A stretch of DNA of 64,000 nucleotides. It comes from Streptomyces sp. NRRL B-1347. Lineage in GTDB: Bacteria > Actinomycetota > Actinomycetes > Streptomycetales > Streptomycetaceae. The position numbers and the translations under genes were made by a program. The notes under the pieces were generated by a model. It ran no database searches. It was not told where the DNA came from and was given only the letters and a program-made list of their open reading frames with translations. Of the stretch, positions 33,570 through 42,496 are shown piece after piece (within the stretch, counting starts at the first letter, position 1; each line of letters begins with the position of its first letter). The stretch lies in NCBI RefSeq assembly GCF_000720325.1, contig NZ_JOJM01000013.1, positions 120,022 to 184,021 on the forward strand, read 5' to 3'.

Positions 33570-34643
33570 TCAGGCCCGTTCGTCGATGGTGACGACGGCG
33601 CTGAGCGAATGCCCCACCCCCAGGCCCGGGGAGAGCCGGTGTTCCACGGCCCGCAGTCCGCGTGCCACCATCGGGCCGCCGACGGCCGCGGGGAGCCTGC
33701 GCACGCGGTCGCTCGCCCCCGCGGCGTCCAGCACGTCGTTCCACTGGGTGAACAGCTGGCTGAAGAAGGCCCGTTGCACCGGCGGCGCCTGCTCGGGCAC
33801 GGCGGGGGCCCGTAGGTCATCGAGGGCGACGGCGGCACCGTCCTCCAGCAGGTTGACCAGCGTGCGGTAGGGCGCCAACCGGGAGTTGAACTGCCCGGTG
33901 GCGGTGTGCCGGCCCACCATGATGGAACGGTCGAACAGCTGCTGCCGCGCTATGCGTCCCCCGGCGTTCCTCGCGGCCTGCCGGATGCAGTCGCGCAGCC
34001 CGCCCGCGTCCCAGAAGGTCATGGGTACGTCCCGGGCTTCCTGGCTGCTCTGGAAGAAGCTCATGCGGTACGGCCAGCGCGCACGGTCCCACCGCGACAC
34101 CCACTCCAGGGAGTAGCGGCCCAGGACGTCCACGACGAGGACGGAGCGGGTCCGGTTGCGCCGGACCGCGGCGAACACCTGCGTCAACGCCGCCTGGAGC
34201 TCCTCGGCGGTCAGGTGCGAGTAGGGCACCCCGCAGGACAGATACAGATCGAAGTGGTCCTCGGGGAGGTCCGCGCGGATGTCACCGTGCCAGAACTCCG
34301 CGTCGTCCTCCTCATGATGCGTACGGGCCGCCAGCCGCAGCAGGCCCTCGTCCAGGTCAAGGCCCCGGTAGGTGATGCGGGGCAGCTCGGTGAGGGCCCG
34401 CGTGGCGTGCAGCGCCCGCAGCAGATGCAGGCCCTCACCGGCACCGCAGCCGATGTCCATCACGCTCAGGCTCGTGGACTTCGGCACCTGCGAGAGCGCC
34501 GCCTGGAGGATCGAGAAGGTGACCGGCTCTTCCCACAGCGTCTTCACGGCGTCCCGGCGGTGGCGTGAGGCGTAGTGATCGAGACCCGGCGCGTACGCGT
34601 CCGTCGGAGCGGAGCTGCTGGGCGTGGCCATGACGTTCCGCAT
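33570..34643 (-). CDS. SAM-dependent methyltransferase of mini-operon
   Basis: A 357-residue protein. The SAM-binding motif SVMDIGCGAGEGLHLLRAL is near residue 60, with ITYRGLDLDEGLL as strand-2 end, and a further DLYLSCGVPYSHLT region. The C-terminal half (about 150 residues) has no recognised signature and could select the substrate. AGGAG lies five bases before ATG 34643; a second ATG at 34631 is possible. It is the first gene of the trio and is close to the two dioxygenases. The substrate atom and the product are unknown. Confidence 0.75.
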   Translation of the reverse strand: MRNVMATPSSSAPTDAYAPGLDHYASRHRRDAVKTLWEEPVTFSILQAALSQVPKSTSLSVMDIGCGAGEGLHLLRALHATRALTELPRITYRGLDLDEGLLRLAARTHHEEDDAEFWHGDIRADLPEDHFDLYLSCGVPYSHLTAEELQAALTQVFAAVRRNRTRSVLVVDVLGRYSLEWVSRWDRARWPYRMSFFQSSQEARDVPMTFWDAGGLRDCIRQAARNAGGRIARQQLFDRSIMVGRHTATGQFNSRLAPYRTLVNLLEDGAAVALDDLRAPAVPEQAPPVQRAFFSQLFTQWNDVLDAAGASDRVRRLPAAVGGPMVARGLRAVEHRLSPGLGVGHSLSAVVTIDERA

Positions 34644-34847
34644 GGTGCTCCTGGGGCAGTCGGGGGATCGGTTGAGCCCCACGTCCCACGCATGACCCGC
34701 CCTAGTCATCCCGTACGCCCGAACCGGCCACTGTCGGCACGAGAGCCACGCCCAGCACCCGCAGATCAACGCCCCGGGCCGCGGAGCGTCCCCTGCTCCC
34801 TGCCTGGTGGGCGGACGCATGCAGGAGCCACTGGTTGAAGGCCAAAC

Positions 34848-35327
34848 ATGGCCGATACGGCACTGCCCCGCCGCGCCGCGCCAGGCGTCGTAGAGGCGGT
34901 CCTCGCGTCGGCCCGCGTAACGCTCCCTGTGGCGCACCCACTCACGGCCTGTGGCGGCGACGACTCCAGGAAGGACTCTTCCGCCAAGGGCTCCTCGTCA
35001 CCCTCGTCGTCCTCGTCCTCGGAGGGCGGCTCGAAGCCGGAGGGCGGCTCGGAGGCCGGTAACGCGAAGACCGGTTCCGGTGGGGACACGGAGGCAGGGA
35101 CGGACGCGCAGGGCACGGCGAAGACCGGCGGCAAGGTCACGTTCTGCAAGACGGCGGACCTGGCCATCGATACCGTGGACGCCGCGCCGGACGAGGCGTC
35201 CGGCAGGATCGACATCACCATGGTCAACCGGGGTTCGACCACCTGCTCGGCGACGGGCTTCGCGGGCGTCGACATCAAGGGTGCCTACACCGACGTTCAG
35301 GTCTACCCCACCCACACGACCGACTAG
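34848..35327 (+). pseudogene. Decayed DUF4232-like lipoprotein paralogue
   Basis: The 159-residue frame has a recognisable middle: a PLTACGGDD lipobox-like site, a Ser/Gly-rich linker and a C-terminal stretch with CKTADLAIDTVD and ATGFAGVDIKGAY, matching the lipoprotein at 24914-25609. But the N-terminus lacks a proper signal peptide, and it ends about 60-80 residues earlier than that paralogue. The usual lipoprotein would start with a basic/hydrophobic stretch that is not seen. I infer degradation after duplication; a functional truncated protein cannot be excluded. Confidence 0.5.
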
Positions 35328-35471
35328 CGGCAGTGGCTAAGGCACCCCCGTATGTCTAAGGCCCCCCACCCCCACAAGATGCGGAACCTTCCCGATGTGC
35401 CGCATCCCCCTGGGAAGCGAAAGTGGAGTCATCGCAGAGAGCAAGACACCACCACCCAGGGGGACACGAAA

Positions 35472-35681
35472 ATGTACGACTACGAACTCCACCAGCTCCG
35501 CACCGCCGAACTCGCCGCCCAGGCCGCCCGCCACGGCCTCGTACGGGAAGCCCTCAAGGCCGCCAAGCCGCGCCGCCGGGCACTCCGGGCGCTCGGCCGG
35601 GAAGCAGCCGAGGCCCGCCTGACGGCCCGGCGCACCGAGCCCACGACCCGCCGGGCCGACCGCTACACCCGCGCGGCCTGA
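35472..35681 (+). CDS. Small basic protein of unknown function
   Basis: A 69-residue protein that is strongly basic: about 15 Arg and 3 Lys. It begins MYDYELHQLRTAELAAQAARHG and carries two predicted helices. Short proteins with a similar MYDYELH-type N-terminus are widespread in actinobacteria. AGGGGGAC lies eight bases before ATG 35472. No domain is recognised, and nucleic-acid binding is only a guess. Confidence 0.6.
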   Translation: MYDYELHQLRTAELAAQAARHGLVREALKAAKPRRRALRALGREAAEARLTARRTEPTTRRADRYTRAA

Positions 35682-35713
35682 CCCAGGGCGGGCGCCGCTG
35701 GTGGACGGGGCGA

Positions 35714-36817
35714 TCAGGAGAAGCGGCGGACGAACACGTCCGACTTGCCGTTGGTGTCACCGGGCACGATGTCGTCGGCCGTGGACTGGAAGACCACGTC
35801 ACGCCCGTCCGCGCTGACCGCGTCGACCCCGGCCGAGGCGGGCTGGTCCGAGACGACCTCGTCGGTGCCCGCGCGCAGGTCGCGCAGGACGAGCGACGGT
35901 CCGGTCGTGTCGTTCGGGGCGTACAGGAGATGGTTGCCGGTGGGATCGATGGCCAGGCCCTTGACGTTCGGCACCCGTTGGGCGGTGCCCGCGCTCACGT
36001 CGTGGACGTAGGTGTCGGAGCCCGAGAGGTAGACGACCTTGCTGCCGTCCTCGCTGATCTGGACGATCGTCGCCTCCTTGGACGGGCCCTCGATCGGGTC
36101 GGAGATCGAGCCGTGGTCCCCGTCCCACACGAAGACGTCCTTGGCCTTGCCGTCCTGGTAGGCGACGAAGCGGCCGTCCCCACTGATGGACGGCCGGGAC
36201 GGCGCGGTGTGGTCGAACCAGGCGAGTTCCTGCTTGGTGCCCGCGTGCCAGTCCCACACGTCGATGCGCTGGCTGGACGACGGCCGACCGATGGTGGCGA
36301 CGTTGGCGACGTAGCGGCCGTCCCCGCTCAGCGAGGGCTGACTGCAGTTGAGGGCGTCGCAGTTGAGGCCGATCGAACTGCCCGCGGTCCACTGAGCCAG
36401 CTTGACCTTGGTGTCCCTGAACAACAGCACCCAGTAGGCGGCGTACTCCCCGTCACCGCTGAGCACCGGAGAGGTGATCGGGTAGCTGCCCACCTGCTTG
36501 AGCTGCCCCGACGGCTCGTCGCGCAGGTACACCCTTTCGCTGCTCGCTGCGCCGGGTGTGAAGTTCTTCGACGACGACGCGAAGACGATGCGGCGGCCGT
36601 CGGTCGTGATCGCGCCACCGGTGGAATCGCCGTCGAACTGACTGCCGTCGGCCGCGACACTGATCCTCGCGACACCGGCTGCGCTGTCACGCGCGGCGCC
36701 CGCGGGCTCGGCCGACGCGGCTCCGGGCAGCGCCATGGTGACCGCACACACAGCGACCGCCGCGCCTAAGGCACCGCGCACACGTCTGGTGGCGCTCCGG
36801 TCTGTGTTTCCCCTCAT
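35714..36817 (-). CDS. Secreted TolB-like beta-propeller protein
   Basis: A 367-residue protein with a signal peptide (MRGNTDRS basic start, hydrophobic AVAVCAVTMALPG, ASA cleavage). It consists of repeated blades with the PD40/WD40-like pattern: TDGRRIVFASSS, SGDGEYAAYW, SGDGRYVANV, SGDGRFVAYQ, SEDGSKVVYLS and SADGRDVVFQS. That is a six- or seven-bladed propeller, as in TolB-like and many secreted lactonases. No catalytic residues are identified. GGGGGAAAC precedes ATG 36817. It is divergent from the FKBP gene at 37051. Confidence 0.75.
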   Translation of the reverse strand: MRGNTDRSATRRVRGALGAAVAVCAVTMALPGAASAEPAGAARDSAAGVARISVAADGSQFDGDSTGGAITTDGRRIVFASSSKNFTPGAASSERVYLRDEPSGQLKQVGSYPITSPVLSGDGEYAAYWVLLFRDTKVKLAQWTAGSSIGLNCDALNCSQPSLSGDGRYVANVATIGRPSSSQRIDVWDWHAGTKQELAWFDHTAPSRPSISGDGRFVAYQDGKAKDVFVWDGDHGSISDPIEGPSKEATIVQISEDGSKVVYLSGSDTYVHDVSAGTAQRVPNVKGLAIDPTGNHLLYAPNDTTGPSLVLRDLRAGTDEVVSDQPASAGVDAVSADGRDVVFQSTADDIVPGDTNGKSDVFVRRFS

Positions 36818-37050
36818 GTTTCCCCCACTCAGGAAGAGGCCTCGCCCCCGGTTCCCCGCCGGAGGGCCCCCAGCATGCAACCGCGACAGCGCTGAGGGGT
36901 CAATGCGTCGTATGACATGTGAGAGGCGTCATTTCGGTCATAGAGGCCCAGGAATCGGCATGCTCGGTAGCGTGACCATCTACCGCATGGGGTGTCCATG
37001 CGTCCGGCTGGTCCGTGTGAGGGCTTTCGCCAGAGAGTGATGAGGCTGCG

Positions 37051-37455
37051 ATGAGTGAACTGACGAAGCCCGAGGTCGACGTTCCGGAAGGTGCCGCTCC
37101 TACCGAGCTGACCATCCGGGACCTGGTCGTAGGCGATGGACCCGAGGTGAAGCCGGGCATGGTGGTCAGGGTCCACTACGTCGGGGTGACCTTCGAGTCC
37201 GGGAAGGAGTTCGACGCCTCCTGGGACCGGGGCCAGCCGTTCAAGTTCGCCCTGGGCAGCGGCAGGGTCATCAAGGGCTGGGACCGGGGGGTGAAGGGGA
37301 TGAAGGTCGGCGGCCGCCGCGAGCTCATCGTTCCCCCGCGCCTCGGCTACGGCAACCAATCGCCCTCACCCCTGATCCCGGCGGGCTCGACCCTGGTCTT
37401 CGTGGTGGACCTGCTGGCCTCGTACTCCAACACGACCGGGTGGAGCGACGCGTAG
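37051..37455 (+). CDS. FKBP-type peptidyl-prolyl cis-trans isomerase
   Basis: A 134-residue single-domain FKBP. The canonical pattern is complete: VRVHYVGVTFESGKEFDASWDRGQPFKFALGSG and VIKGWDRGVKGMKVGGRRELIVPPRLGYG, then AGSTLVFVVDLL. Trp/Phe/Tyr pocket residues for FK506 are present. It catalyses proline isomerisation during protein folding. No signal peptide is seen, so it is cytosolic. ATG 37051 follows GAGGCTGCG. The gene ends before an inverted repeat that could stop transcription. Confidence 0.9.
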   Translation: MSELTKPEVDVPEGAAPTELTIRDLVVGDGPEVKPGMVVRVHYVGVTFESGKEFDASWDRGQPFKFALGSGRVIKGWDRGVKGMKVGGRRELIVPPRLGYGNQSPSPLIPAGSTLVFVVDLLASYSNTTGWSDA

Positions 37456-37496
37456 GCGGTTCCCCGGACAACGGGACGCACGCCGCGCTCATCAGC

Positions 37497-37518
37497 CGCG
37501 CAGTCCGGGGACTGCGCG
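37497..37518. terminator. Short inverted repeat between convergent genes
   Basis: Perfect 10-bp arms (37497-37506, 37509-37518) around two bases, between the FKBP gene and the convergent secreted protein gene; a plausible bidirectional terminator. Confidence 0.5.
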
Positions 37519-37616
37519 TGCCGCCGTCGGCGGCGGGCCACGGAAACACCTTCCCGCCCACCGCCGGAGGTCCTGCGCCGACCAGCCGTGATCGTCCCGG
37601 CGGTTCGCCTCCGGGG

Positions 37617-38669
37617 CTAGGAGCCCGCCAGTTCGGCGAAGAGTTCGTCGATGGTCTTCTGGTCGGCGAGCAGCGGGAGGGTGTCGAAGTACAGCTCCCA
37701 CTCACCGCCCGGGCCGAAGCGTTCCATGATTCCGAACGGGACGGGCTCGCCTCGGGGGCGGGTGACCGTGCCGTGCCATTCGACGTACGTCGTGGTCGTG
37801 CCGACGGCGACCTGCCCCGCCTTGAACTGGACGTCCGCCGTGTCGAAGAACCTCTGGAGGTAGGCCTTCCTCGCCGCCGCGGTCTTCAGTGGTGCGTCGA
37901 GCCCCGGCCCTGACAAGCGCATGGTGCCCGTGCGGGCCAGCAGCGCACCGATGTCCTCGCTGTTCCACGCCGCGAGGCGCTGGGGAAGGCCGGCGGTGCG
38001 CGGCCGCGGGGGTGCCGGGGCCTCGGCGGGCGCGGGGCCGCTGTCCGCGATCCCCTCGAACAGGCCGACAGGCGCGTCGGGCAGGGTGTCGCGCAGGAGC
38101 ACGTGACGGTCGTAGTAGCGGCGGGCCTGGAGGGACTTGCCGTCGTCCCCGAGGACGTTGCGGGCGATCTGCGGGAAGGCGATCTTGTGGCCCTTGACCG
38201 TGGCCTCGTTCCACTGGCCGAAGACCACGGTGCTCCCGTCGGCCACCACATTGGTGCCCCGGTAGCGAAGGTCCTTCACCAGACCCAGGGAGTTGATGAT
38301 CGCCGGGCCGATTTCGGCCCGGCCGCGCCTGGCCCTGCTGCCCGCCTCCCACAAGGTGGCATCCGTGTCGAAGATGTCGAGGTACGCCTTGACCCGGGGG
38401 TGCTCGAAGCCGCTCTCGCCCGGCTGCGGTGCCGTGCCGGTCGGCATCTCACCGAAGGTGATCTGCCGCTGCAAGAACGCGCAGACATTCGGCGTGATAC
38501 GCCCTTCCAGCCGCGCCACCTCGGCCTGCGCCACCGGGCACGCCTTCCGGGTGGCCGCACCGCCGCCGTCGGCCGACCCACTGCCTGGCAGTGCCGCGGC
38601 CGATGTAGCAAGACCCAGAACGGCACTCGCCAGCCCCGCCGCCAAGACACCCCGCCGGTTCGCGAACAT
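37617..38669 (-). CDS. Secreted protein with two NTF2/SnoaL-like domains
   Basis: A 350-residue protein. A signal peptide is clear (MFANRRGVLAAGLASAVLGLATSAAA). Two similar halves of the NTF2/SnoaL-like cone fold follow: the first includes FEHPRVKAYLDIFDTDATLWEAGS, the second RLAAWNSEDIGALLARTGTMRL, with WHGTV and WELYFDTLPLL near the end. Such domains are scaffolds for enzymes or binding proteins, so no function is implied. GGGGGG is a few bases before ATG 38669; an N-terminal extension to 38744 lacks this. Confidence 0.7.
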   Translation of the reverse strand: MFANRRGVLAAGLASAVLGLATSAAALPGSGSADGGGAATRKACPVAQAEVARLEGRITPNVCAFLQRQITFGEMPTGTAPQPGESGFEHPRVKAYLDIFDTDATLWEAGSRARRGRAEIGPAIINSLGLVKDLRYRGTNVVADGSTVVFGQWNEATVKGHKIAFPQIARNVLGDDGKSLQARRYYDRHVLLRDTLPDAPVGLFEGIADSGPAPAEAPAPPRPRTAGLPQRLAAWNSEDIGALLARTGTMRLSGPGLDAPLKTAAARKAYLQRFFDTADVQFKAGQVAVGTTTTYVEWHGTVTRPRGEPVPFGIMERFGPGGEWELYFDTLPLLADQKTIDELFAELAGS

Positions 38670-39047
38670 ACCCGCCCCCCATTCCCGTTCACCCGATGCG
38701 GCCCAGCACCGCCCGGGGAGATCAGGGTGCGGCACCGACAACATGAAGATCGATTACCTGCCGGGTAATGGCGCACGCCACCGGCGGTGAGGAGGCCGAG
38801 GACAGGGCGGCGACCTGACGGACGGCAGAGGCCCTGTTGGCCCAGGTGGGGAGGGTGGCCGCTGTGCGGCTCGCCGCGCTCGTGGGACCGGACGGCGTGC
38901 CGGACGGCTTGCCGGACGTCGCAGCGGCGTGCGGAAGGGTCACCCAGGACGAGGAAGCAGCTGTCGTGCGCCGCTGCTCCTGCGCCGCCCGGCCCGACCG
39001 CGCGCACGGGCCCGACAAGAGTCAGCAGTCGACTTCGCCGCAACCGC
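38670..39047. other. Intergenic region
   Basis: 378 bases between two leftward genes with no frame that carries a signature or ribosome site. I see no obvious promoter, repeat or terminator that I would defend. Confidence 0.4.
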
Positions 39048-39491
39048 TCAGAACCATGCTCCGTTGACGGTCACTTCCGACATCCCGCCCGGCTTCGGAT
39101 TGACCCACAGGAGGCCCTCTTCGTCTTCGGGGTACTCCGCGCTCACCCCTGAGTTGGTGCTGGTGTGCCCGCTCGGCAGCAGCATCCTCGCGCCCGCCGA
39201 GAACCAGGTTCGCAGGCCCAGCGGAGTGTCCGACTGTCCGGCCCACCAGGATTCGACCTCGTTCGTAGGCATCATGAAGTGCCATTGCCCGCTGTGGCTG
39301 TCCGGGCTCCGGCACTCGACGTCCACCGCGCTGTCGGGCGGCTCCACGACGAACTTCGAGCCGCAGTCGATGGGCACGTCGATCTCAGGGCTCAACCAGA
39401 GCAGCGCCCCGCCCAAAGACACGAACCCGACGACCGTCGCGGCGAGGCAGCCCCTGCCCGGGTTGAGTCCGTACCGCCACCTCGAAGCCAT
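39048..39491 (-). CDS. Membrane-anchored protein of unknown function
   Basis: A 147-residue protein with a single N-terminal membrane helix (CLAATVVGFVSLGGALLWL) and a short external domain of about 105 residues. The domain includes CGSKFVVEPP and VECRSPDSHSGQW, with two Cys that may bond. No family is recognised. ATG 39491 has a weak TTAGG site eight bases upstream. Confidence 0.55.
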   Translation of the reverse strand: MASRWRYGLNPGRGCLAATVVGFVSLGGALLWLSPEIDVPIDCGSKFVVEPPDSAVDVECRSPDSHSGQWHFMMPTNEVESWWAGQSDTPLGLRTWFSAGARMLLPSGHTSTNSGVSAEYPEDEEGLLWVNPKPGGMSEVTVNGAWF

Positions 39492-39705
39492 CACAGGAGC
39501 CTAAGCTCCGAACCGACGCCCTGGGCAGTCATCGGAGCCGGTCAAAGCACGGTCAGAAGGCGCACCCCGCACGGGCGGACTGGTGTCAGGGGCCGTGTCA
39601 GAGGCGTGTCAGGCGGGTGACAGGCGCGGTGGAGATCGTAGAGACATCAAGCACCGACCCGGTGGCCTTCACCACCGGCCCGAATCCACTCAAGGAGCAC
39701 CTCTC

Positions 39706-40113
39706 ATGTCTCTCGCCCTCGCCCTCACCGACCAGGACAAGAACACCCTGCGCGCTGCCGCCTACGGCGCCGTCTCGCTGATGGCCGCCGCCGACGCCGC
39801 AGGCAAGCCCCACAAGCGGGCCACCCACGGCTCCATCGCCCTGACCTCCGCCACCGGACAGGTCGGACACGTCCTCGCCGAGAAGACCCGGATCACCGGC
39901 CTCCACCACGCCTCCACCGCCGCACTCGCCGACCACGTCCTGCCCGCCCTGACCGCGACGATGGCCCTCCTCCAGAAGCAGGACCCGGCGGAGGCCGCCA
40001 ACTTCCGCGACACCGTCACCACCGCCGTGGAAGCGACCGTCCGCGCACACCCGTCCGGTCCCGCGCTGGACGCCATGGCCCGCAAGATCACCGAAGCCCT
40101 CGACGCCGCCTGA
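39706..40113 (+). CDS. Conserved helical protein of unknown function
   Basis: A 135-residue, mostly alpha-helical protein beginning MSLALALTDQDKNTLRAAAYGAVSLMAAADAAG. It has an Ala/Leu-rich composition with evenly spaced charged residues, consistent with a soluble four-helix bundle. AAGGAG lies eight bases before ATG 39706. No domain is recognised. The neighbours (a membrane protein at 40323, an anchored protein at 39048) do not reveal its role. Confidence 0.65.
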   Translation: MSLALALTDQDKNTLRAAAYGAVSLMAAADAAGKPHKRATHGSIALTSATGQVGHVLAEKTRITGLHHASTAALADHVLPALTATMALLQKQDPAEAANFRDTVTTAVEATVRAHPSGPALDAMARKITEALDAA

Positions 40114-40193
40114 CACAGCGCCCTGCCCTCGAGGTAGCTGCCCGGCCAGCTCAGCAGTGTCCAGGAAGCCGTCGCCGTCGACTCGGACGCTAC

Positions 40194-40241
40194 GGCGGTG
40201 ACGGCGGCCGTGGCGGTGACGGCCGTGGCGGTGACGGCCGT
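40194..40241. repeat. Short GC-rich minisatellite
   Basis: Three copies of GGCGGTGACGGC: the first is 18 bases long (40194-40211), the second and third 15 (40212-40226, 40227-40241, GGCGGTGACGGCCGT). It lies in the gap between the helical protein gene and a membrane protein gene. The variable unit length suggests slippage. Confidence 0.6.
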
Positions 40242-40322
40242 GGCAGCTAGGGCAACGCGGGCGCGGTCGAGCCCCACGCAAAGATCGTCCATTTGTTCTA
40301 TCCCTATGGAACGATCACCGGC

Positions 40323-40661
40323 ATGGAGATCCTTCGGAACGTGTTCCTCGTCTTCCATCTCTTCGGGTTCGCCGCGCTCCTGGGAGGCGTCTTCTTCCAG
40401 TTGCGAGCGAAGGACCCGGTGGCGGGCAGCTACATGCTGAGCAGCGCGGTGGTCCAGCTGGTCACCGGCGTGGGGCTCATCTGGACCCGAACGTCCCTGG
40501 ATCTGCCAGTGGTTCACGCGAAGATGGCGGTGAAGCTGACCCTGGACGTCCTGGTGGCGGTGACAGCGCTGGCGGGCATGCGCAACAAGAAGCCGTGGGC
40601 CTTCTATGCGGTGGGGGTGTTCACGGCGGCGGCAGCCGTCGTGGCCGTCGCGTGGAAGTAG
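40323..40661 (+). CDS. Integral membrane protein of unknown function
   Basis: A 112-residue protein with four predicted membrane helices (VFLVFHLFGFAALLGGVFF, SAVVQLVTGVGLIW, LTLDVLVAVTALAG, FYAVGVFTAAAAVVAVAW). Short loops with a conserved-looking GxxW pattern suggest a small structured membrane protein. ATG 40323 is the chosen start but has no good ribosome site; an earlier TTG at 40293 is possible. Function unknown. Confidence 0.65.
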   Translation: MEILRNVFLVFHLFGFAALLGGVFFQLRAKDPVAGSYMLSSAVVQLVTGVGLIWTRTSLDLPVVHAKMAVKLTLDVLVAVTALAGMRNKKPWAFYAVGVFTAAAAVVAVAWK

Positions 40662-41332
40662 TTCCCCGACGGGCCCGGGCACACGCCCGGGGTCCGCACG
40701 CGTAGAAGGCATTGAAGCCGCGCCCACCTGCCCTCGAACGCCGTTACGGCGGGCTGCACTTGACCATCCAGCACGCTCCCGGAAGGCTCCTCGCCCTGAT
40801 GAACTCAGCCGGCGGAGCCGCGAAGGCCTGGTGGGCTCAGAGGTGGTAGGCCCGTATGGCAGCCTGCCGCCCAGGCACCGCACCGCCTGAGCACGCCCAC
40901 GTACGACTGCATGCGACACACGCGGTGCCGAGACATCCAAGCGCCCAAAGCGCCCTGGCCATCCCGGCCGGAGGGTGAGAGCCCACGAGGCACGCTCGCC
41001 AACGGGGTGTGGCATATGGGGACTTGGGGATCGGCCCACTGGCTGGCGGGCGGGGTGGCTGTCGCTCTTACGACGTACTGGACGACGCGTACGAAAGCAC
41101 GCGCCGAGGCCCGCAAGCTGGACGCAGAAGCGGAGAAGAACGGTCAAGGCCGACGCCTGTCGGGGCTCCCGCGTGGAGCTGTCCGCAGTGATCAAGGCAA
41201 GGGATGTAGCCAGCTGGGCCGGTCTCTGGTTGAGAGTCGACGACATCGCCGAGGGCACGCGCCATCACGGACGGCCCGTGCCCAACCATCAGCGACCGAG
41301 AGCCCAAGGGCGGTGCATCATGCCTTCCTGGG
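40662..41332. other. Intergenic region with possible gene remnant
   Basis: A 671-base stretch without a convincing gene. A fragment beginning at an ATG at 41016 encodes a membrane helix followed by a charged helix (WLAGGVAVALTTYWTTRTKARAEARKLDAEAEK) but then runs into low-complexity sequence. It may be the start of a small membrane protein that has been broken by frameshift. I see no other signals. Confidence 0.35.
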
Positions 41333-42298
41333 TCAGCGCACCCGCCCCCGCGGCTTCAACGCCACCGGCGGCAGCTCCGGGGCCGGGAGCGGTGCCCCGT
41401 CGTAGCCCTTCACCTCGCCGAAGCGCGTGCCCGTCATCCAGTCGGCGCGGGCCTGTTCGATGTCCTGCTGGGTGCGGCCGATGAAGTTCCACCACATGAT
41501 CAGCTCCTCCTCGAACGGCTCGCCGCCGAGGAGCATGAGGCTGGCGTCGGACTCGGCGCGTACGGGGAGCTCGGTGCGGCCGCAGCCCAGGTAGAGCATG
41601 GAGCCGGGGAGCAGGGGGACGCCGTCCACGTGGGCCTCGCCCGCCATGGACAGGACGGCGTACTCGAAGTCGGTTTCGAGGGGGAGGCGCAGGTCGGCTC
41701 CCTGGGTGAGGGTCAGGTCCGCGCCGACGATCGGGGTGTACGTCGTACCGGGTGACGTGGTGCCGTCCAGCGAGCCGAGGAGCAGCTTCGCGCTCAGGCC
41801 GGGCGCCGTGACGACCGGCAGGTCGGGGTGGTGCTCGAAGTGCGGCTCGGTGTGGCGGTGGGCGTCCGGCAGCGCCACCCACAGCTGCGCGCCGTGCAGG
41901 AGGCGGGCGTGCGCCTTGGGGCTCTCCTCGGAGTGGGAGATGGCCCGGCCCGAGGTCATCAGGCCCAGCTCGCGGGGGCGGACCGTCTGCAGGCTGCCCG
42001 TGCTGTCGCGGTGCAGGACCTCGCCCTCGTGCAGCCACGACACGGTCTGCAGGCCCATGTGCGGGTGCGGCGGCACCTGCATGCCGGGCTCGTCGGCGAT
42101 GTCGTCGGGGCCGTAGTGATCGACGAAGCACCAGGCTCCCACCATGCGCCGCCCCAGGTTCGGCAGGAGCCGTCGCACCTCGGTGGACTCGCCGAGCTGC
42201 ACGCGTCGAGGGCTGAGGAGTTCCCGCACCGGTTCCGCGACGACGAACCCGCGGCCGCCGCACTGGGCCGGCACTGCCTCGCGATCAAGATTGCTCAT
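41333..42298 (-). CDS. Pirin family protein
   Basis: A 321-residue bicupin of the pirin family. The N-terminal cupin has the conserved GAWCFVDHYGPDD segment and PHPHMGLQTVSWLHEGEVLHRDSTGS, giving His, His and Glu metal ligands; further on is GLMTSGRAISHSEESP, a pirin hallmark. The second cupin (around residues 200-290) is degenerate. Pirins bind iron and act as quercetinases or redox-sensing co-regulators. ATG 42298 was chosen as the first Met with a typical N-terminus. Divergent from the TPR gene. Confidence 0.9.
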   Translation of the reverse strand: MSNLDREAVPAQCGGRGFVVAEPVRELLSPRRVQLGESTEVRRLLPNLGRRMVGAWCFVDHYGPDDIADEPGMQVPPHPHMGLQTVSWLHEGEVLHRDSTGSLQTVRPRELGLMTSGRAISHSEESPKAHARLLHGAQLWVALPDAHRHTEPHFEHHPDLPVVTAPGLSAKLLLGSLDGTTSPGTTYTPIVGADLTLTQGADLRLPLETDFEYAVLSMAGEAHVDGVPLLPGSMLYLGCGRTELPVRAESDASLMLLGGEPFEEELIMWWNFIGRTQQDIEQARADWMTGTRFGEVKGYDGAPLPAPELPPVALKPRGRVR

Positions 42299-42374
42299 GT
42301 CGCACAACCTAGCCCCGACGGGCCCGGCCCGTCAGCATCCGCCTTCGTGCCGCCCGGAGACGCGTCCCGATACG

Positions 42375-42410
42375 GGTCCTGAGCCAGGTCCCGAGCCGGG
42401 TCCCGAGCCG
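42375..42410. repeat. Three 12-bp tandem repeats between divergent genes
   Basis: The units GGTCCTGAGCCA (42375-42386), GGTCCCGAGCCG (42387-42398) and GGTCCCGAGCCG (42399-42410) run in tandem. They sit between the pirin gene and the TPR gene, a possible regulator-binding array or slippage product. Confidence 0.55.
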
Positions 42411-42496
42411 GTCCGGACTCTTCCCCTGCTCCCCCATCCATGCGTAGTGGAATATTCAAGTATCTGGTGCCGTTGTGTGCCGTCGAGGAGGCAACA

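Noticed and set aside
41016..41191. Possible small membrane protein start near 41016
   Set aside because: The helix-like start is followed by low-complexity sequence, and no ribosome site or conserved motif is present; recorded only as a possible remnant.
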